The notes under the pieces: model-generated
The model's database searches: none
The model's input: the letters and a program-made list of their open reading frames with translations, nothing else
Told to the model about the DNA's origin: nothing
Position numbers and translations under genes: made by a program
Origin: Chloroflexota bacterium
GTDB lineage: Bacteria; Chloroflexota; Anaerolineae; Anaerolineales; UBA11858
DNA length: 13,354 nucleotides
Direction: 5' to 3'
Assembly: GCA_003513015.1 (NCBI GenBank)
Contig: DOTA01000182.1
Coordinates: 1-13,354 of the forward strand
In this document: one piece after another, positions 1 through 7,251 of the stretch
Numbering within the stretch: position 1 is the stretch's first letter
How the letters are laid out: each line of letters opens with the position of its first letter

Positions 1-42
1 CGGGGTTGGTGTGGGCGGTGTGGGAGTAGGCGGTGTCGGTGT
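1..42 (-). repeat. Low-complexity Pro-Thr coding repeat
   Basis: The plus strand is strongly G/T-biased with recurring GGTGT, GGCGGTGT and GGAGTAGG units. Read on the minus strand this is a run of CCN and ACN codons giving alternating Pro and Thr. It is an imperfect protein-level repeat inside the partial gene, not a mobile or CRISPR repeat, and it continues past the window edge. Confidence 0.6.
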
Positions 43-204
43 AACATTTTTTGAAACAATCGGTAAATAAATGACGCTGGTAACCTGAACCTCTAGTAAA
101 TTATTTGCCAAAGCTTTGGTGCTACCGCTAAATGACAGAACAATAAAACTTACCAAAACAATTACCACATAAGAAAGTGCCACAAATGCACGTTGTTTAC
201 TCAT
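1..204 (-). CDS. Secreted protein with YLPIVSK and Pro-Thr linker (N-terminal fragment)
   Basis: This is the first 68 codons of a minus-strand gene that runs off the left edge. It begins at the ATG complementary to 202-204, with a good Shine-Dalgarno AAGGAGAG (complement of 213-220) about 8 bases upstream. The translation has a short charged start (MSKQR), a hydrophobic segment at about residues 7-26 ending near STKALA, which fits a Sec signal peptide or N-terminal anchor. After it come VIYLPIVSK (44-52) and then a Pro-Thr repeat (TPTPPTPTPP) from residue 55 to the edge. Linkers of this kind usually separate a signal or anchor from an extracellular domain. The functional domain is outside the window, so no activity can be assigned. 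The gene is divergent from the propeller gene at 418 and may share its control region. That it is coding is well supported by the start, the RBS and the signal peptide. Confidence 0.75.
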   Translation of the reverse strand, partial: MSKQRAFVALSYVVIVLVSFIVLSFSGSTKALANNLLEVQVTSVIYLPIVSKNVTPTPPTPTPPTPTP

Positions 205-417
205 AAGAAAATCTCTCCTTAATAAAGTGGAGATCGTATCAAAGCTATCTATACTAATATTTATCTACAATCTCCAAAATACCAATAACAAAATCAAATT
301 TATTCTGCTTGCCGTTAAAGGTTTATCATAATTTTGTGAGTCATCCATTAACAGTTTTGTAAGGAAGACCATATTTTGCAATCTATATTGTATTATTCAA
401 AAAGATAAAGTGTAATT
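205..417. promoter_or_regulatory. AT-rich divergent intergenic region
   Basis: This 213-base spacer lies between two genes transcribed away from each other, so promoters for both should lie here. It is much richer in A+T than the flanking genes. The minus-strand Shine-Dalgarno (complement of 213-220) is clear. TATATT (384-389) and TATTAT (391-396) could serve as -10 elements for the plus-strand gene. However, no -35 hexamer at 16-18 bases could be paired with either, so no specific promoter is called. No hairpin with a T-run was seen. Confidence 0.4.
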
Positions 418-1971
418 TTGAAGAAAAAGCTTACAATCATCACGAAAATCAGCGCAATTCTCATCATAATCAGCATTTATTGGCTCTCGCCAGGCAAAGT
501 TAATGCTCAAGATGGTGGAATTATCTGGGGTGAGCCGATCAATATTTCGCGATCCGATCTCGAAACATCATCGGATCCCTTTTTGCTTGCGGACCCGGCG
601 GGTGTGGTGCATTTATTTTGGGCTGAAAAGACCTCCAAACAAACCACAAAAACACCTGATACCCTGATGTATGCCCTTTGGGATGGCAATAATTGGTCTG
701 AACCGATTGATATTTACTTAGCACCTGAGGAAGACGGTAATCAGGTTGTGCAGTATCCCCATGCTGTTTTGGATGACAATGGAATCATCCATCTGGTTTG
801 GCTGACTCAACCCAACTTCCCCAATTTCGCCCTATTTTATAGTTCTGTTCCGGCAAATGAGGCGAATAATGCCAAAGCCTGGAAGACCCCTGTGATGTTG
901 GCAGCTGATTTATCGGGAACTGAATATTCTTTAGACCTGCAAAAGGATGAAGATCAAAATCTCCACGTGGTATATTCGCGGGTTCCCGTGGGAGATAATG
1001 TTCAAGAACTCCGGACTGTTACCTACCTCAAATCGAGCGATGGTGGCAAAACCTGGACAGATCCATTTAATATCCACACAATTCCAGATTCACGCCGGGG
1101 TGCTAGCAACAATCGCCTGTTGGCCGATGAACAAGGGAATCTCTACACAACCTGGACCGAATGGGATCAAACCGGGAACGGCCAGATCGTTTATTTCGCC
1201 CGCTCGCTCAACAATGGAGATTCTTGGGAGGCGCCCATCGCAATGACCGAGCGATTCGGCCAGGAATATGAGCGTGACTGGAACAGCATCGGTCTACTCG
1301 AGCCGGGCCACCTGGTGTCTTTTTACGAGGGTGGCTGGAGAGCTTACCGCAATGTGATGTATTCTTACGATCAGGGAGAAACCTGGAGTGAGCCTGTAGA
1401 TGCCTTCCCGGGCCTGATTGGCGAAAACGGTTTTATCAAATTTGCCCGCGATAGTAACAACACACTACACATCTTTTTTGCGAACCGAACTCGTGAGGGA
1501 AACGAACTCCAAGATGGCGAAGGCTTATGGCATAGCGTTTGGCTGGGAGGCGAAAACTGGAGCGAGCCGATCCATTCCAGCACAGATATTAATATGCTTA
1601 ACCCCCAAGTAGCCATTATCAATGGGAACCAGATTATGATCGCCTGGTTCGTGCAAGCTGATCTGGAAATTATTGTGATGCCGGGGAAAATTGTGGATGC
1701 TCCCAGCGTAGCACCCGTTCCCTGGTTTGGATCACCTGTGGTGCCAGAGAGTGAAATTTCGGCAACCCCCATCATCACGCCCACAGTTGCCGCAACGGCA
1801 CAACCATCCACGCCGGTTCCTACAAATCAACAGATAATTGTCGACCCATCCCCGACAAAATCACCCAACCCGAGTTTCGATGTGGCGATTGGAATGGGAG
1901 CGGCATTGGTGGCAATTTTCGCCATTTTGGGAATCGGCAAAATGATCTCTACCTTGAGAAAGAAACGCTAA
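418..1971 (+). CDS. Membrane-anchored BNR/Asp-box (sialidase-fold) beta-propeller protein
   Basis: This 517-residue protein starts at TTG. The in-frame stop TAA at 406-408 excludes an earlier start, and this start gives a proper signal peptide (KKK, then a hydrophobic stretch at 5-25, likely cleaved after VNA around residue 30). Asp boxes of the form S-x-[DN]-x-G-x-[ST]-W occur at 206-213 (SSDGGKTW), 263-270 (SLNNGDSW) and 316-323 (SYDQGETW), with degenerate copies near 86-93 and 374-381. W-x-x-P-hydrophobic recurs at 37, 93, 155, 213, 270, 323 and 381, giving six blades of about 57 residues. A Ser/Pro/Thr-rich linker (about 443-486) leads to a membrane helix (about 488-508) and a basic tail RKKR. 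It should therefore sit outside the cell, anchored by its C-terminus. I could not identify sialidase catalytic residues (Arg triad, Tyr/Glu pair) with certainty, so glycan binding is as likely as hydrolysis. It precedes the export genes by 14 bases. Confidence 0.85.
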   Translation: MKKKLTIITKISAILIIISIYWLSPGKVNAQDGGIIWGEPINISRSDLETSSDPFLLADPAGVVHLFWAEKTSKQTTKTPDTLMYALWDGNNWSEPIDIYLAPEEDGNQVVQYPHAVLDDNGIIHLVWLTQPNFPNFALFYSSVPANEANNAKAWKTPVMLAADLSGTEYSLDLQKDEDQNLHVVYSRVPVGDNVQELRTVTYLKSSDGGKTWTDPFNIHTIPDSRRGASNNRLLADEQGNLYTTWTEWDQTGNGQIVYFARSLNNGDSWEAPIAMTERFGQEYERDWNSIGLLEPGHLVSFYEGGWRAYRNVMYSYDQGETWSEPVDAFPGLIGENGFIKFARDSNNTLHIFFANRTREGNELQDGEGLWHSVWLGGENWSEPIHSSTDINMLNPQVAIINGNQIMIAWFVQADLEIIVMPGKIVDAPSVAPVPWFGSPVVPESEISATPIITPTVAATAQPSTPVPTNQQIIVDPSPTKSPNPSFDVAIGMGAALVAIFAILGIGKMISTLRKKR

Positions 1972-1985
1972 AGGATTCAGGAAAA

Positions 1986-2846
1986 GTGAACCAAGAAGAA
2001 TCAGCAAAAATCATCATCTACACGCCAGAGTCCCAAATTCGCACGCCGCGCAAGTTGATCCGTTCCATGTGGAATGATCTCAAAGATTCGCGAGAACTCG
2101 CCTGGCGCTTGTTTATTCGTGATCTATCGGCCCAATATCGCCAGAGTTTATTTGGCGTGTTGTGGGCTTTTGCGCCGCCCATCATCACCAGTTTGATTTT
2201 TATCGTTTTGAATTCCAGAAATGTGATCAATTTCGGTGAAACGGATATCCCTTACCCGGTTTTTGTGTTGATTGGCACCTTGTTGTGGCAAATTTTTACT
2301 GAGAGCTTGAATGCTCCCTTGAAATCTGTCACCGCGGCCAAGCCTTTGCTGGTGAAGGTCAACTTTACCCACGAAGCTCTGATTATCTCGGCCATTTATC
2401 TGGTTTTGTTTAACACCTTAATCAAGCTGATTATTATGCTGGGCGTGGTTATTGTCTTCAAAATCCCCCTCACCTGGGGGCTTTTGCTGGCGCTTTTGCC
2501 CATCTTGGGGTTGATCTTTCTGGGAATTTGCATCGGCTTACTGCTCACCCCCATTGGTATGCTGTACACCGACGTAACCAGTTCGCTGCCCATCGCAACC
2601 CAACTCTTCTTTTTCGTAACGCCCGTAGTTTACCCGGTGCCAAATACGATGCCGTTTTCCTTAATCGCTTTGATCAACCCAGTTAGCCCGCTGCTAAATG
2701 CCGCCCGAGATTTAATCGTGAAAGGCACAATGTCCAACCTGATTCCTTTTTTGGTGGTGAGCGCGCTAACCTTCATTTTCTCCTTCATCGCCTGGGTCAT
2801 TTACCGCCTGGCCTTACCCATCATCATCGAACGGATCAGTGCCTAA
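1986..2846 (+). CDS. wzm: ABC-2 type polysaccharide exporter permease (Wzm-like)
   Basis: This 286-residue integral membrane protein starts at GTG, 14 bases after the propeller gene, with AAGGA at 1971-1975 and a closer AGGA at 1979-1982 as possible ribosome sites. The cytoplasmic N-terminus holds the amphipathic segment typical of Wzm/TagG/KpsM permeases (RDLSAQYRQSLFGVLWA, 45-61). About six hydrophobic segments follow (near 58-78, 91-108, 131-157, 164-187, 201-218 and 253-275), and the characteristic NPVSPLLNAARDLI lies at 231-244. It would form the channel through which an undecaprenyl-linked glycan crosses the inner membrane, driven by the ATPase encoded next. The stop overlaps the following start as TAATG, indicating translational coupling and a fixed pair. 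The family assignment is firm; the substrate cannot be read from the sequence. Confidence 0.93.
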   Translation: MNQEESAKIIIYTPESQIRTPRKLIRSMWNDLKDSRELAWRLFIRDLSAQYRQSLFGVLWAFAPPIITSLIFIVLNSRNVINFGETDIPYPVFVLIGTLLWQIFTESLNAPLKSVTAAKPLLVKVNFTHEALIISAIYLVLFNTLIKLIIMLGVVIVFKIPLTWGLLLALLPILGLIFLGICIGLLLTPIGMLYTDVTSSLPIATQLFFFVTPVVYPVPNTMPFSLIALINPVSPLLNAARDLIVKGTMSNLIPFLVVSALTFIFSFIAWVIYRLALPIIIERISA

Positions 2847-4060
2847 TGTCAGACTCACTCGTTATCGTTGAAAACGTCAGTAAAAAATTCTGCCGAAGTT
2901 TGCGGCAATCGCTCTGGTATGGGGTCAAAGACTTGGGATCAGAAATGATTGGACGCCAAAAAAACAATGAAACCCTCCGGGATAACGAATTCTGGGCCGT
3001 GAGAGGGGTCTCGTTATCAGTAAAAAGAGGGGAAACCCTGGGGTTAATCGGACATAATGGTGCCGGAAAAACCACGCTGCTGCGAATGCTTAACGGGCTG
3101 ATCAAGCCCGATCAGGGCCGCATCGAAATCAAAGGGCGGATGCAAGCCTTAATTGCGCTGGGTGCGGGTTTCAACCCGGTTTTATCCGGGCGCGAAAATA
3201 TTTATATCAATGCTTCCGTGCTGGGATTTTCGAAATCGCAAATTGACGGTTTATACGATCAGATCGTAGATTTTTCGGGATTGGAAGAATTTATCGATAT
3301 GCCGGTGCAAAGTTATAGCTCCGGCATGGCCGTCCGTCTCGGCTTTTCGGTGGCGGCCCACCTCGAACCGGATATTCTCCTGGTGGACGAGGTTTTGGCT
3401 GTAGGCGACTTGGCCTTCAAAACCAAATGCCAGACTCGCATCCAGGATTTAAGGGATTGCGGCGTGGCGATTATTCTGGTTTCGCACAATCTGCACACGA
3501 TCAGCCATGTATGTAATCGGGCAATCACATTTGAGAAAGGGCGCGTGATTTTCGAGGGCGATACGGATCAGGCGATTGATGCCTATCGGGAATCTCTCAT
3601 GGAACAGTTCGATGGTGCCGAGGATGCTTTGAGGATCGGCACGGGAGAAATCAAAATCGACCGGGTTGAATTGCTCGGCCAGGATACCTCAGTGCAGGAT
3701 GATTTTGGGGTGCGGGATCCTCTCAAAATCCGGATTCATTACACCGTCAACGAAACCGTGGTGAATCCTGTTTTTAATCTAACCATCGAAATTCTGAATA
3801 GCTATCAAGTCACTGGGTTTCGCACCGATGTTGACGGGCATCCATTAGGCACGATCAGCCAGGATGGTTATATCGATATCAATATCCCAAACCTGAATTT
3901 ACTGCCAAATATGTACACCTTGGATGCCGTGATCTTCCATCAAGACGGGTACACATACTATGACCGGGTTAACAAAATTGCCCACCTGAAAGTAAAAGGC
4001 GGACTGCTGATTAATGGGTTTGCTTATATTCCCCATGCGTGGGAATTCAGCGAGGCCTGA
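2846..4060 (+). CDS. wzt: Polysaccharide ABC exporter ATPase with Wzt-type C-terminal domain
   Basis: This 404-residue ATPase is translationally coupled to the permease. The nucleotide-binding domain shows Walker A GHNGAGKT (69-76), the polysaccharide-exporter signature YSSGM (157-161) in place of LSGGQ, Walker B ILLVDE (177-182) followed by VLAVGD, and the H-loop SHN (213-215). ALGAGFNPVLSGREN (104-118) is typical of the Wzt/TagH/KpsT subfamily. About 140 residues follow the ATPase core (about 265-404), predicted beta-rich and in the position of the Wzt C-terminal carbohydrate-binding domain. In characterised O-antigen systems that domain recognises the capped non-reducing end of the polymer before export. 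The length exceeds that of ATPases without the domain (about 250 residues). The stop overlaps the sulfotransferase start as TGATG. The ATPase call is secure; the glycan-binding role of the tail is inferred from architecture. Confidence 0.93.
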   Translation: MSDSLVIVENVSKKFCRSLRQSLWYGVKDLGSEMIGRQKNNETLRDNEFWAVRGVSLSVKRGETLGLIGHNGAGKTTLLRMLNGLIKPDQGRIEIKGRMQALIALGAGFNPVLSGRENIYINASVLGFSKSQIDGLYDQIVDFSGLEEFIDMPVQSYSSGMAVRLGFSVAAHLEPDILLVDEVLAVGDLAFKTKCQTRIQDLRDCGVAIILVSHNLHTISHVCNRAITFEKGRVIFEGDTDQAIDAYRESLMEQFDGAEDALRIGTGEIKIDRVELLGQDTSVQDDFGVRDPLKIRIHYTVNETVVNPVFNLTIEILNSYQVTGFRTDVDGHPLGTISQDGYIDINIPNLNLLPNMYTLDAVIFHQDGYTYYDRVNKIAHLKVKGGLLINGFAYIPHAWEFSEA

Positions 4061-5277
4061 TGTTGGATACGATGGTCACAGCCGCAAAAGAGCCGATTTT
4101 CATTGTAGGAGCGCCGCGCTCTGGCACAACGCTGCTGGCGGCCATGCTTGCGGCTCACAGTGAGTTGAGTTGCGGTCCAGAGACCCATTTTTTCCGCTGG
4201 TTATCCACCACAGACCCCGCTTCGTTGATTCAAGAGCAAAATTGGCCGGAACTGGCGCAAGAATTTCTTTTTTCGATCACGTTGCCAAATTTTTCGAAAA
4301 ATGAGCGGACTCCCCTGATCGAAAAATATGAACTCAGTAAAGCAGAGATTCAGGCCTACCTGGGAAAGCAACCGCCTTCCATCCGCGCGCTTCTGTCATC
4401 TGTGACAGTACCGTTCATGCAGAGAAATCACAAAAAGCGTTGGGTTGAAAAAACGCCCGATCATATCAACCAGCTTGAATTAATCCGAAACTATTTTCCA
4501 CAGTCCCCTATCATTCGAATTATGCGGGACCCGCGCGATGTGGCGCTTTCAATGACAAAAGTGCCCTGGGGGGCCGAATCGATTTTGCACGCGCTGGTTG
4601 CCTGGAAACAAATGGATTTGGCGAGCGATCCGTTTTTTGAGGGCGATTACAATTCCTATACGCTTCATTTTGAAGATTTGCTGACTTCACCCCAAACCAC
4701 ATTGCACAAGCTTTGTGAGTTTATCGGTGAAGGCTACGAAGAGAACATGCTCAACACCTCCAGCACGGGGAAACAATTAAACAGTGCCAATGTGGCCTGG
4801 AAATCAAAAGCCAGCCAGCCCATTGACCCCTCTCGGATTGGGGTATGGCGTGTGGAATTAGAGCCTCCCCAAAAGTTGTGGGCAGAAGCCCTGATTGGCG
4901 ATCGGCTTCGCGCACACGGCTACAGTTTAGACGAATCTTTTGAGCAAGTTGGCGAGATCATCCCCGGATATTCGTTAGCGCCCAAATACGCAGCAGAGTT
5001 AGAAATCCTACCCTTTAAGAACGTGAGATTTTGGAAGCTCCGCAAGGAAGAACTCACAACCGTAAAAGTGTTTTTAGGGGATCCCAGTGGTGAGAAATGG
5101 CTCGCCGAGCACAAAGCCCAAAGTTTCATCAAAGCTCTGCAGCTTGCTATTGGAATAAGTCTTGATCGGCTTCGAAATAACTCCATTTACTGGGTTCGAC
5201 AAGATACCCAAACCAAATGGTCTGGGTATGCGGCGGCTCTATTAAAAAAACTGCTCAATCCGTATCAAATTATTTAG
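4060..5277 (+). CDS. PAPS-dependent sulfotransferase family protein
   Basis: This 405-residue protein should transfer sulfonate from PAPS to a hydroxyl or amine, here plausibly of the glycan or its carrier. The 5'-phosphosulfate loop is GAPRSGTT (17-24), and the 3'-phosphate-binding strand and loop is RDPRDVALS (156-164). The conserved VEKTPDH lies at 129-135 and a late VWR at 262-264. The ATG at 4060 was chosen because it overlaps the ATPase stop as TGATG and follows GAGG at 4052-4055; an in-frame GTG at 4039 would add seven residues. The recognisable domain ends near residue 290. About 115 further residues, rich in basic and aromatic positions, match nothing I recognise. No membrane segment is evident, so it should be cytoplasmic, acting before export. 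The gene is last in its block and is followed by a 159-base spacer. The family is firm; the acceptor is unknown. Confidence 0.88.
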   Translation: MLDTMVTAAKEPIFIVGAPRSGTTLLAAMLAAHSELSCGPETHFFRWLSTTDPASLIQEQNWPELAQEFLFSITLPNFSKNERTPLIEKYELSKAEIQAYLGKQPPSIRALLSSVTVPFMQRNHKKRWVEKTPDHINQLELIRNYFPQSPIIRIMRDPRDVALSMTKVPWGAESILHALVAWKQMDLASDPFFEGDYNSYTLHFEDLLTSPQTTLHKLCEFIGEGYEENMLNTSSTGKQLNSANVAWKSKASQPIDPSRIGVWRVELEPPQKLWAEALIGDRLRAHGYSLDESFEQVGEIIPGYSLAPKYAAELEILPFKNVRFWKLRKEELTTVKVFLGDPSGEKWLAEHKAQSFIKALQLAIGISLDRLRNNSIYWVRQDTQTKWSGYAAALLKKLLNPYQII

Positions 5278-5436
5278 GATGCGCTGGTTTTATGATATAT
5301 TTCAGTGTTCTTGCCCAGGGTCAGAAAAGGAATTGATCAGGTTTTCGTCAGAATAAATGATTTGGTTCCATTAAAGTTACAAATACACCCGAGTGGCTTA
5401 TCATAGGTATAAATTTCCTAGCATAGAGGTGCAATT
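5278..5436 (+). promoter_or_regulatory. Spacer between two gene blocks, possible internal promoter
   Basis: This is the longest gap on the plus strand after base 417. No hairpin followed by a T-run was found, so the upstream block may read through. A weak sigma70-like pair is TTACAA (5377-5382) and TATCAT (5399-5404) with a 16-base spacer. The -35 matches consensus poorly, so this is only a suggestion. AT-rich sequence continues to the ribosome-binding site of the next gene. Confidence 0.3.
5425..5431 (+). promoter_or_regulatory. Ribosome-binding site that fixes a TTG start
   Basis: AGAGGTG sits five bases before the TTG at 5437. An in-frame TAG at 5419-5421 blocks any earlier start. The next in-frame ATG lies inside the conserved glycosyltransferase domain. 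The TTG is therefore the only sensible initiation codon for the GT2 gene. Confidence 0.65.
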
Positions 5437-6156
5437 TTGACTCTCAGCAACCCAAACGAAAATTTCGCAAAACTATCCATCGTAATTCCGTGTTACAACG
5501 AAATCAAAACCATTGAGGCCATTATCGCGCTCGTCATGGCGGTTGATTTGCCCTTAGAGAAAGAAATCGTAATTGTGGATGATTGTTCCACGGATGGCAC
5601 CCGAGAATATCTCAATACGATCAGCAGCCCCAATCTCAATGTTGTCTTTCAGGCGGTCAACCAGGGAAAAGGGGCCGCCTTACGATCCGGTTTCGAGCAT
5701 GCCAGCGGGGATATCATCATTATTCAAGATGCTGACCTCGAATATGATCCCCAAGATTACACGAAATTGCTAGCCCCGATTCTCACAGGCAAAGCGGATG
5801 TGGTCTTCGGTTCTCGTTTTATTGGCAGCGATTCGCACCGAGTTTTATATTTTTGGCACTCCCTTGGGAATAGATTCTTAACCCTGCTTTCCAATATGTT
5901 CACAAATTTGAACCTCACCGATATGGAAGTTTGCTACAAAGTTTTCACCCGCCAGGTTCTCGAAAAAATAACACTCAAGGAAAATCGGTTTGGTTTCGAG
6001 CCAGAATTTACCGCTAAAATTGCGCGCAATCACTTTATCATCTACGAAGTGGGCATCACCTATCACGGGCGCACTTATGAAGATGGCAAGAAAATCGGCT
6101 GGAAAGATGGCTTCCGGGCTTGCTACGTAATCTTCAAATACGGGATAATTCGTTGA
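5437..6156 (+). CDS. GT2 glycosyltransferase, DPM1-like (polyprenyl-phosphate type)
   Basis: This is a 239-residue GT-A enzyme without membrane segments. It opens with [10 protein letters not shown] (13-22), then [12 protein letters not shown] (44-55) with the nucleotide-binding Asp pair at 48-49. [18 protein letters not shown] lies at 75-92, the metal-binding DAD at 98-100, GSRF at 125-128 and [10 protein letters not shown] at 161-170. [15 protein letters not shown] (211-225) is characteristic of the dolichol-phosphate-mannose-synthase-like branch. Such enzymes transfer a sugar from a nucleotide donor to a polyprenyl phosphate, giving a lipid-linked donor for later transfer. The short length and lack of C-terminal helices match the soluble DPM1 type rather than the membrane GtrB type. 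The gene opens the second block and overlaps the next gene as TTGA. Family is confident; the sugar and acceptor are not determinable. Confidence 0.92.
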   Translation: MTLSNPNENFAKLSIVIPCYNEIKTIEAIIALVMAVDLPLEKEIVIVDDCSTDGTREYLNTISSPNLNVVFQAVNQGKGAALRSGFEHASGDIIIIQDADLEYDPQDYTKLLAPILTGKADVVFGSRFIGSDSHRVLYFWHSLGNRFLTLLSNMFTNLNLTDMEVCYKVFTRQVLEKITLKENRFGFEPEFTAKIARNHFIIYEVGITYHGRTYEDGKKIGWKDGFRACYVIFKYGIIR

Positions 6157-7244
6157 AACGCTTTAGTTTCCTGGTTTTATGGATAATTCTCGCAGGTGGG
6201 TTGTCGGCCTGCAAAGCAACAACAACGCCTCAGCCTGATATTCCGCGTTCACCGGGCCTGGTAGCAACCTTGACGGGATTGCCTGACACAACACAGACAA
6301 TCCCACCGCCAACCGCAACACCCATCCCTACCACCACTCCCTCAGCAATTCCAACGCAAATACCTGTAACCGTAACCGCTCCCTCTGAGACACCTACGCT
6401 GACCGTTCAGGCGCAGCCAACACTCAGAGCTGGCACGGGGGTAATAATCGATCATCAATCGATCGAGCTATTCGATCAAATCCCCGCGGAGTACCTTCAG
6501 GCTGCCAGCGAAATCCTGTGGCTCCACCGGCACGCCTCGGTGGGCGCTAACATCCGTTTCGGCCTGGATTGCCTGTACAATTATTTCCCCGACCGCCCAG
6601 ATCCCAACCGGCGGCTTTCTGCCTGTGATACGGATCTGGACCCCTCGGAGATCGTTTACGGAGAAATTTACGATTCGCACAATTGGATCTTTGAGCCACA
6701 CTCTCAGCCCAGCCCCAACCCCGGATGGTACAACAAAGTCAACAACTTCATTGAGCGTATCGACAATCTTGGCCCTAACGAAACCTACCAGTATGCCAGC
6801 TTCGACTTCGGCTATGTTGAAGACCCCACCATTTTAGAACATTTCTTCACCAACACTGACCCGAACGACCCCTTCCCCAGTGTTTTTGATTTGGAAAATT
6901 TACAAACGAAACACTCTGAAATTACCTTCATCTGGTGGACAACCGTCCTGGCGAGGCAAACGCCCGCGTATATTTTGGAGGTCAACCAGCAAATGCGAGC
7001 GTATGCCCTCGCTAACCATAAAATTCTCTTCGATATTGCGGATATCGAGTCCCACACACCGGATGGCACACCCTGCATCGGGATTGATTCAAATCAAAAT
7101 CCTACCCAGCTGACAGCCGTTTGTGACGAATACGCCGATGAAGTCTTTGCCGGGCACTTGAATGCACTGGGGAGAACTCGAGCTGCCAAAGCGGTTTGGG
7201 TGATGATGGCAATGCTGGCGGGTTGGGATGGCAAAAACCCCTAG
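6153..7244 (+). CDS. Uncharacterised lipoprotein with Pro/Thr linker
   Basis: This is a 363-residue lipoprotein precursor. I place the start at the TTG overlapping the GT2 stop (TTGA), because this gives a compact signal peptide [15 protein letters not shown] ending in the lipobox LSAC with Cys20. A TTG at 6120 in the same frame would add eleven charged residues. A Pro/Thr-rich linker spans about 21-92. The globular part (about 95-363) has HASVG at 127-131, [13 protein letters not shown] at 293-305 and [17 protein letters not shown] at 333-349. Four Cys (140, 158, 308, 324) could form two disulfides. The Ser in HASVG and the late His335 faintly recall SGNH hydrolases, but the canonical GDS and DxxH blocks are absent, so no enzyme name is given. 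It should be tethered to the outer face of the cytoplasmic membrane. Its place between two glycosyltransferase genes suggests a role with the exported glycan. Confidence 0.8.
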   Translation: MKRFSFLVLWIILAGGLSACKATTTPQPDIPRSPGLVATLTGLPDTTQTIPPPTATPIPTTTPSAIPTQIPVTVTAPSETPTLTVQAQPTLRAGTGVIIDHQSIELFDQIPAEYLQAASEILWLHRHASVGANIRFGLDCLYNYFPDRPDPNRRLSACDTDLDPSEIVYGEIYDSHNWIFEPHSQPSPNPGWYNKVNNFIERIDNLGPNETYQYASFDFGYVEDPTILEHFFTNTDPNDPFPSVFDLENLQTKHSEITFIWWTTVLARQTPAYILEVNQQMRAYALANHKILFDIADIESHTPDGTPCIGIDSNQNPTQLTAVCDEYADEVFAGHLNALGRTRAAKAVWVMMAMLAGWDGKNP

Positions 7245-7251
7245 TTAACTT

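Noticed and set aside
228..276. Inverted repeat TGGAGAT (228-234) and ATCTCCA (270-276) in the divergent spacer
   Set aside because: Seven matching bases separated by 35 is within chance for AT-rich DNA. There is no T-run and no second copy, so neither an operator nor a terminator is called.
1371..1811. Minus-strand open frame of 146 codons
   Set aside because: It is antisense to the propeller blades and linker, which show periodic conserved motifs in the plus frame.
4039..4059. Upstream GTG start for the sulfotransferase
   Set aside because: It adds only seven residues inside the ATPase gene. The TGATG overlap at 4058-4062 is the more usual arrangement, though the GTG cannot be excluded.
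6446..6478. Cluster of three TCGATC-like hexamers
   Set aside because: They fall inside the lipoprotein gene and are explained by the Ile-Asp-His, Ser-Ile-Glu and Phe-Asp-Gln codons. The spacing is irregular.
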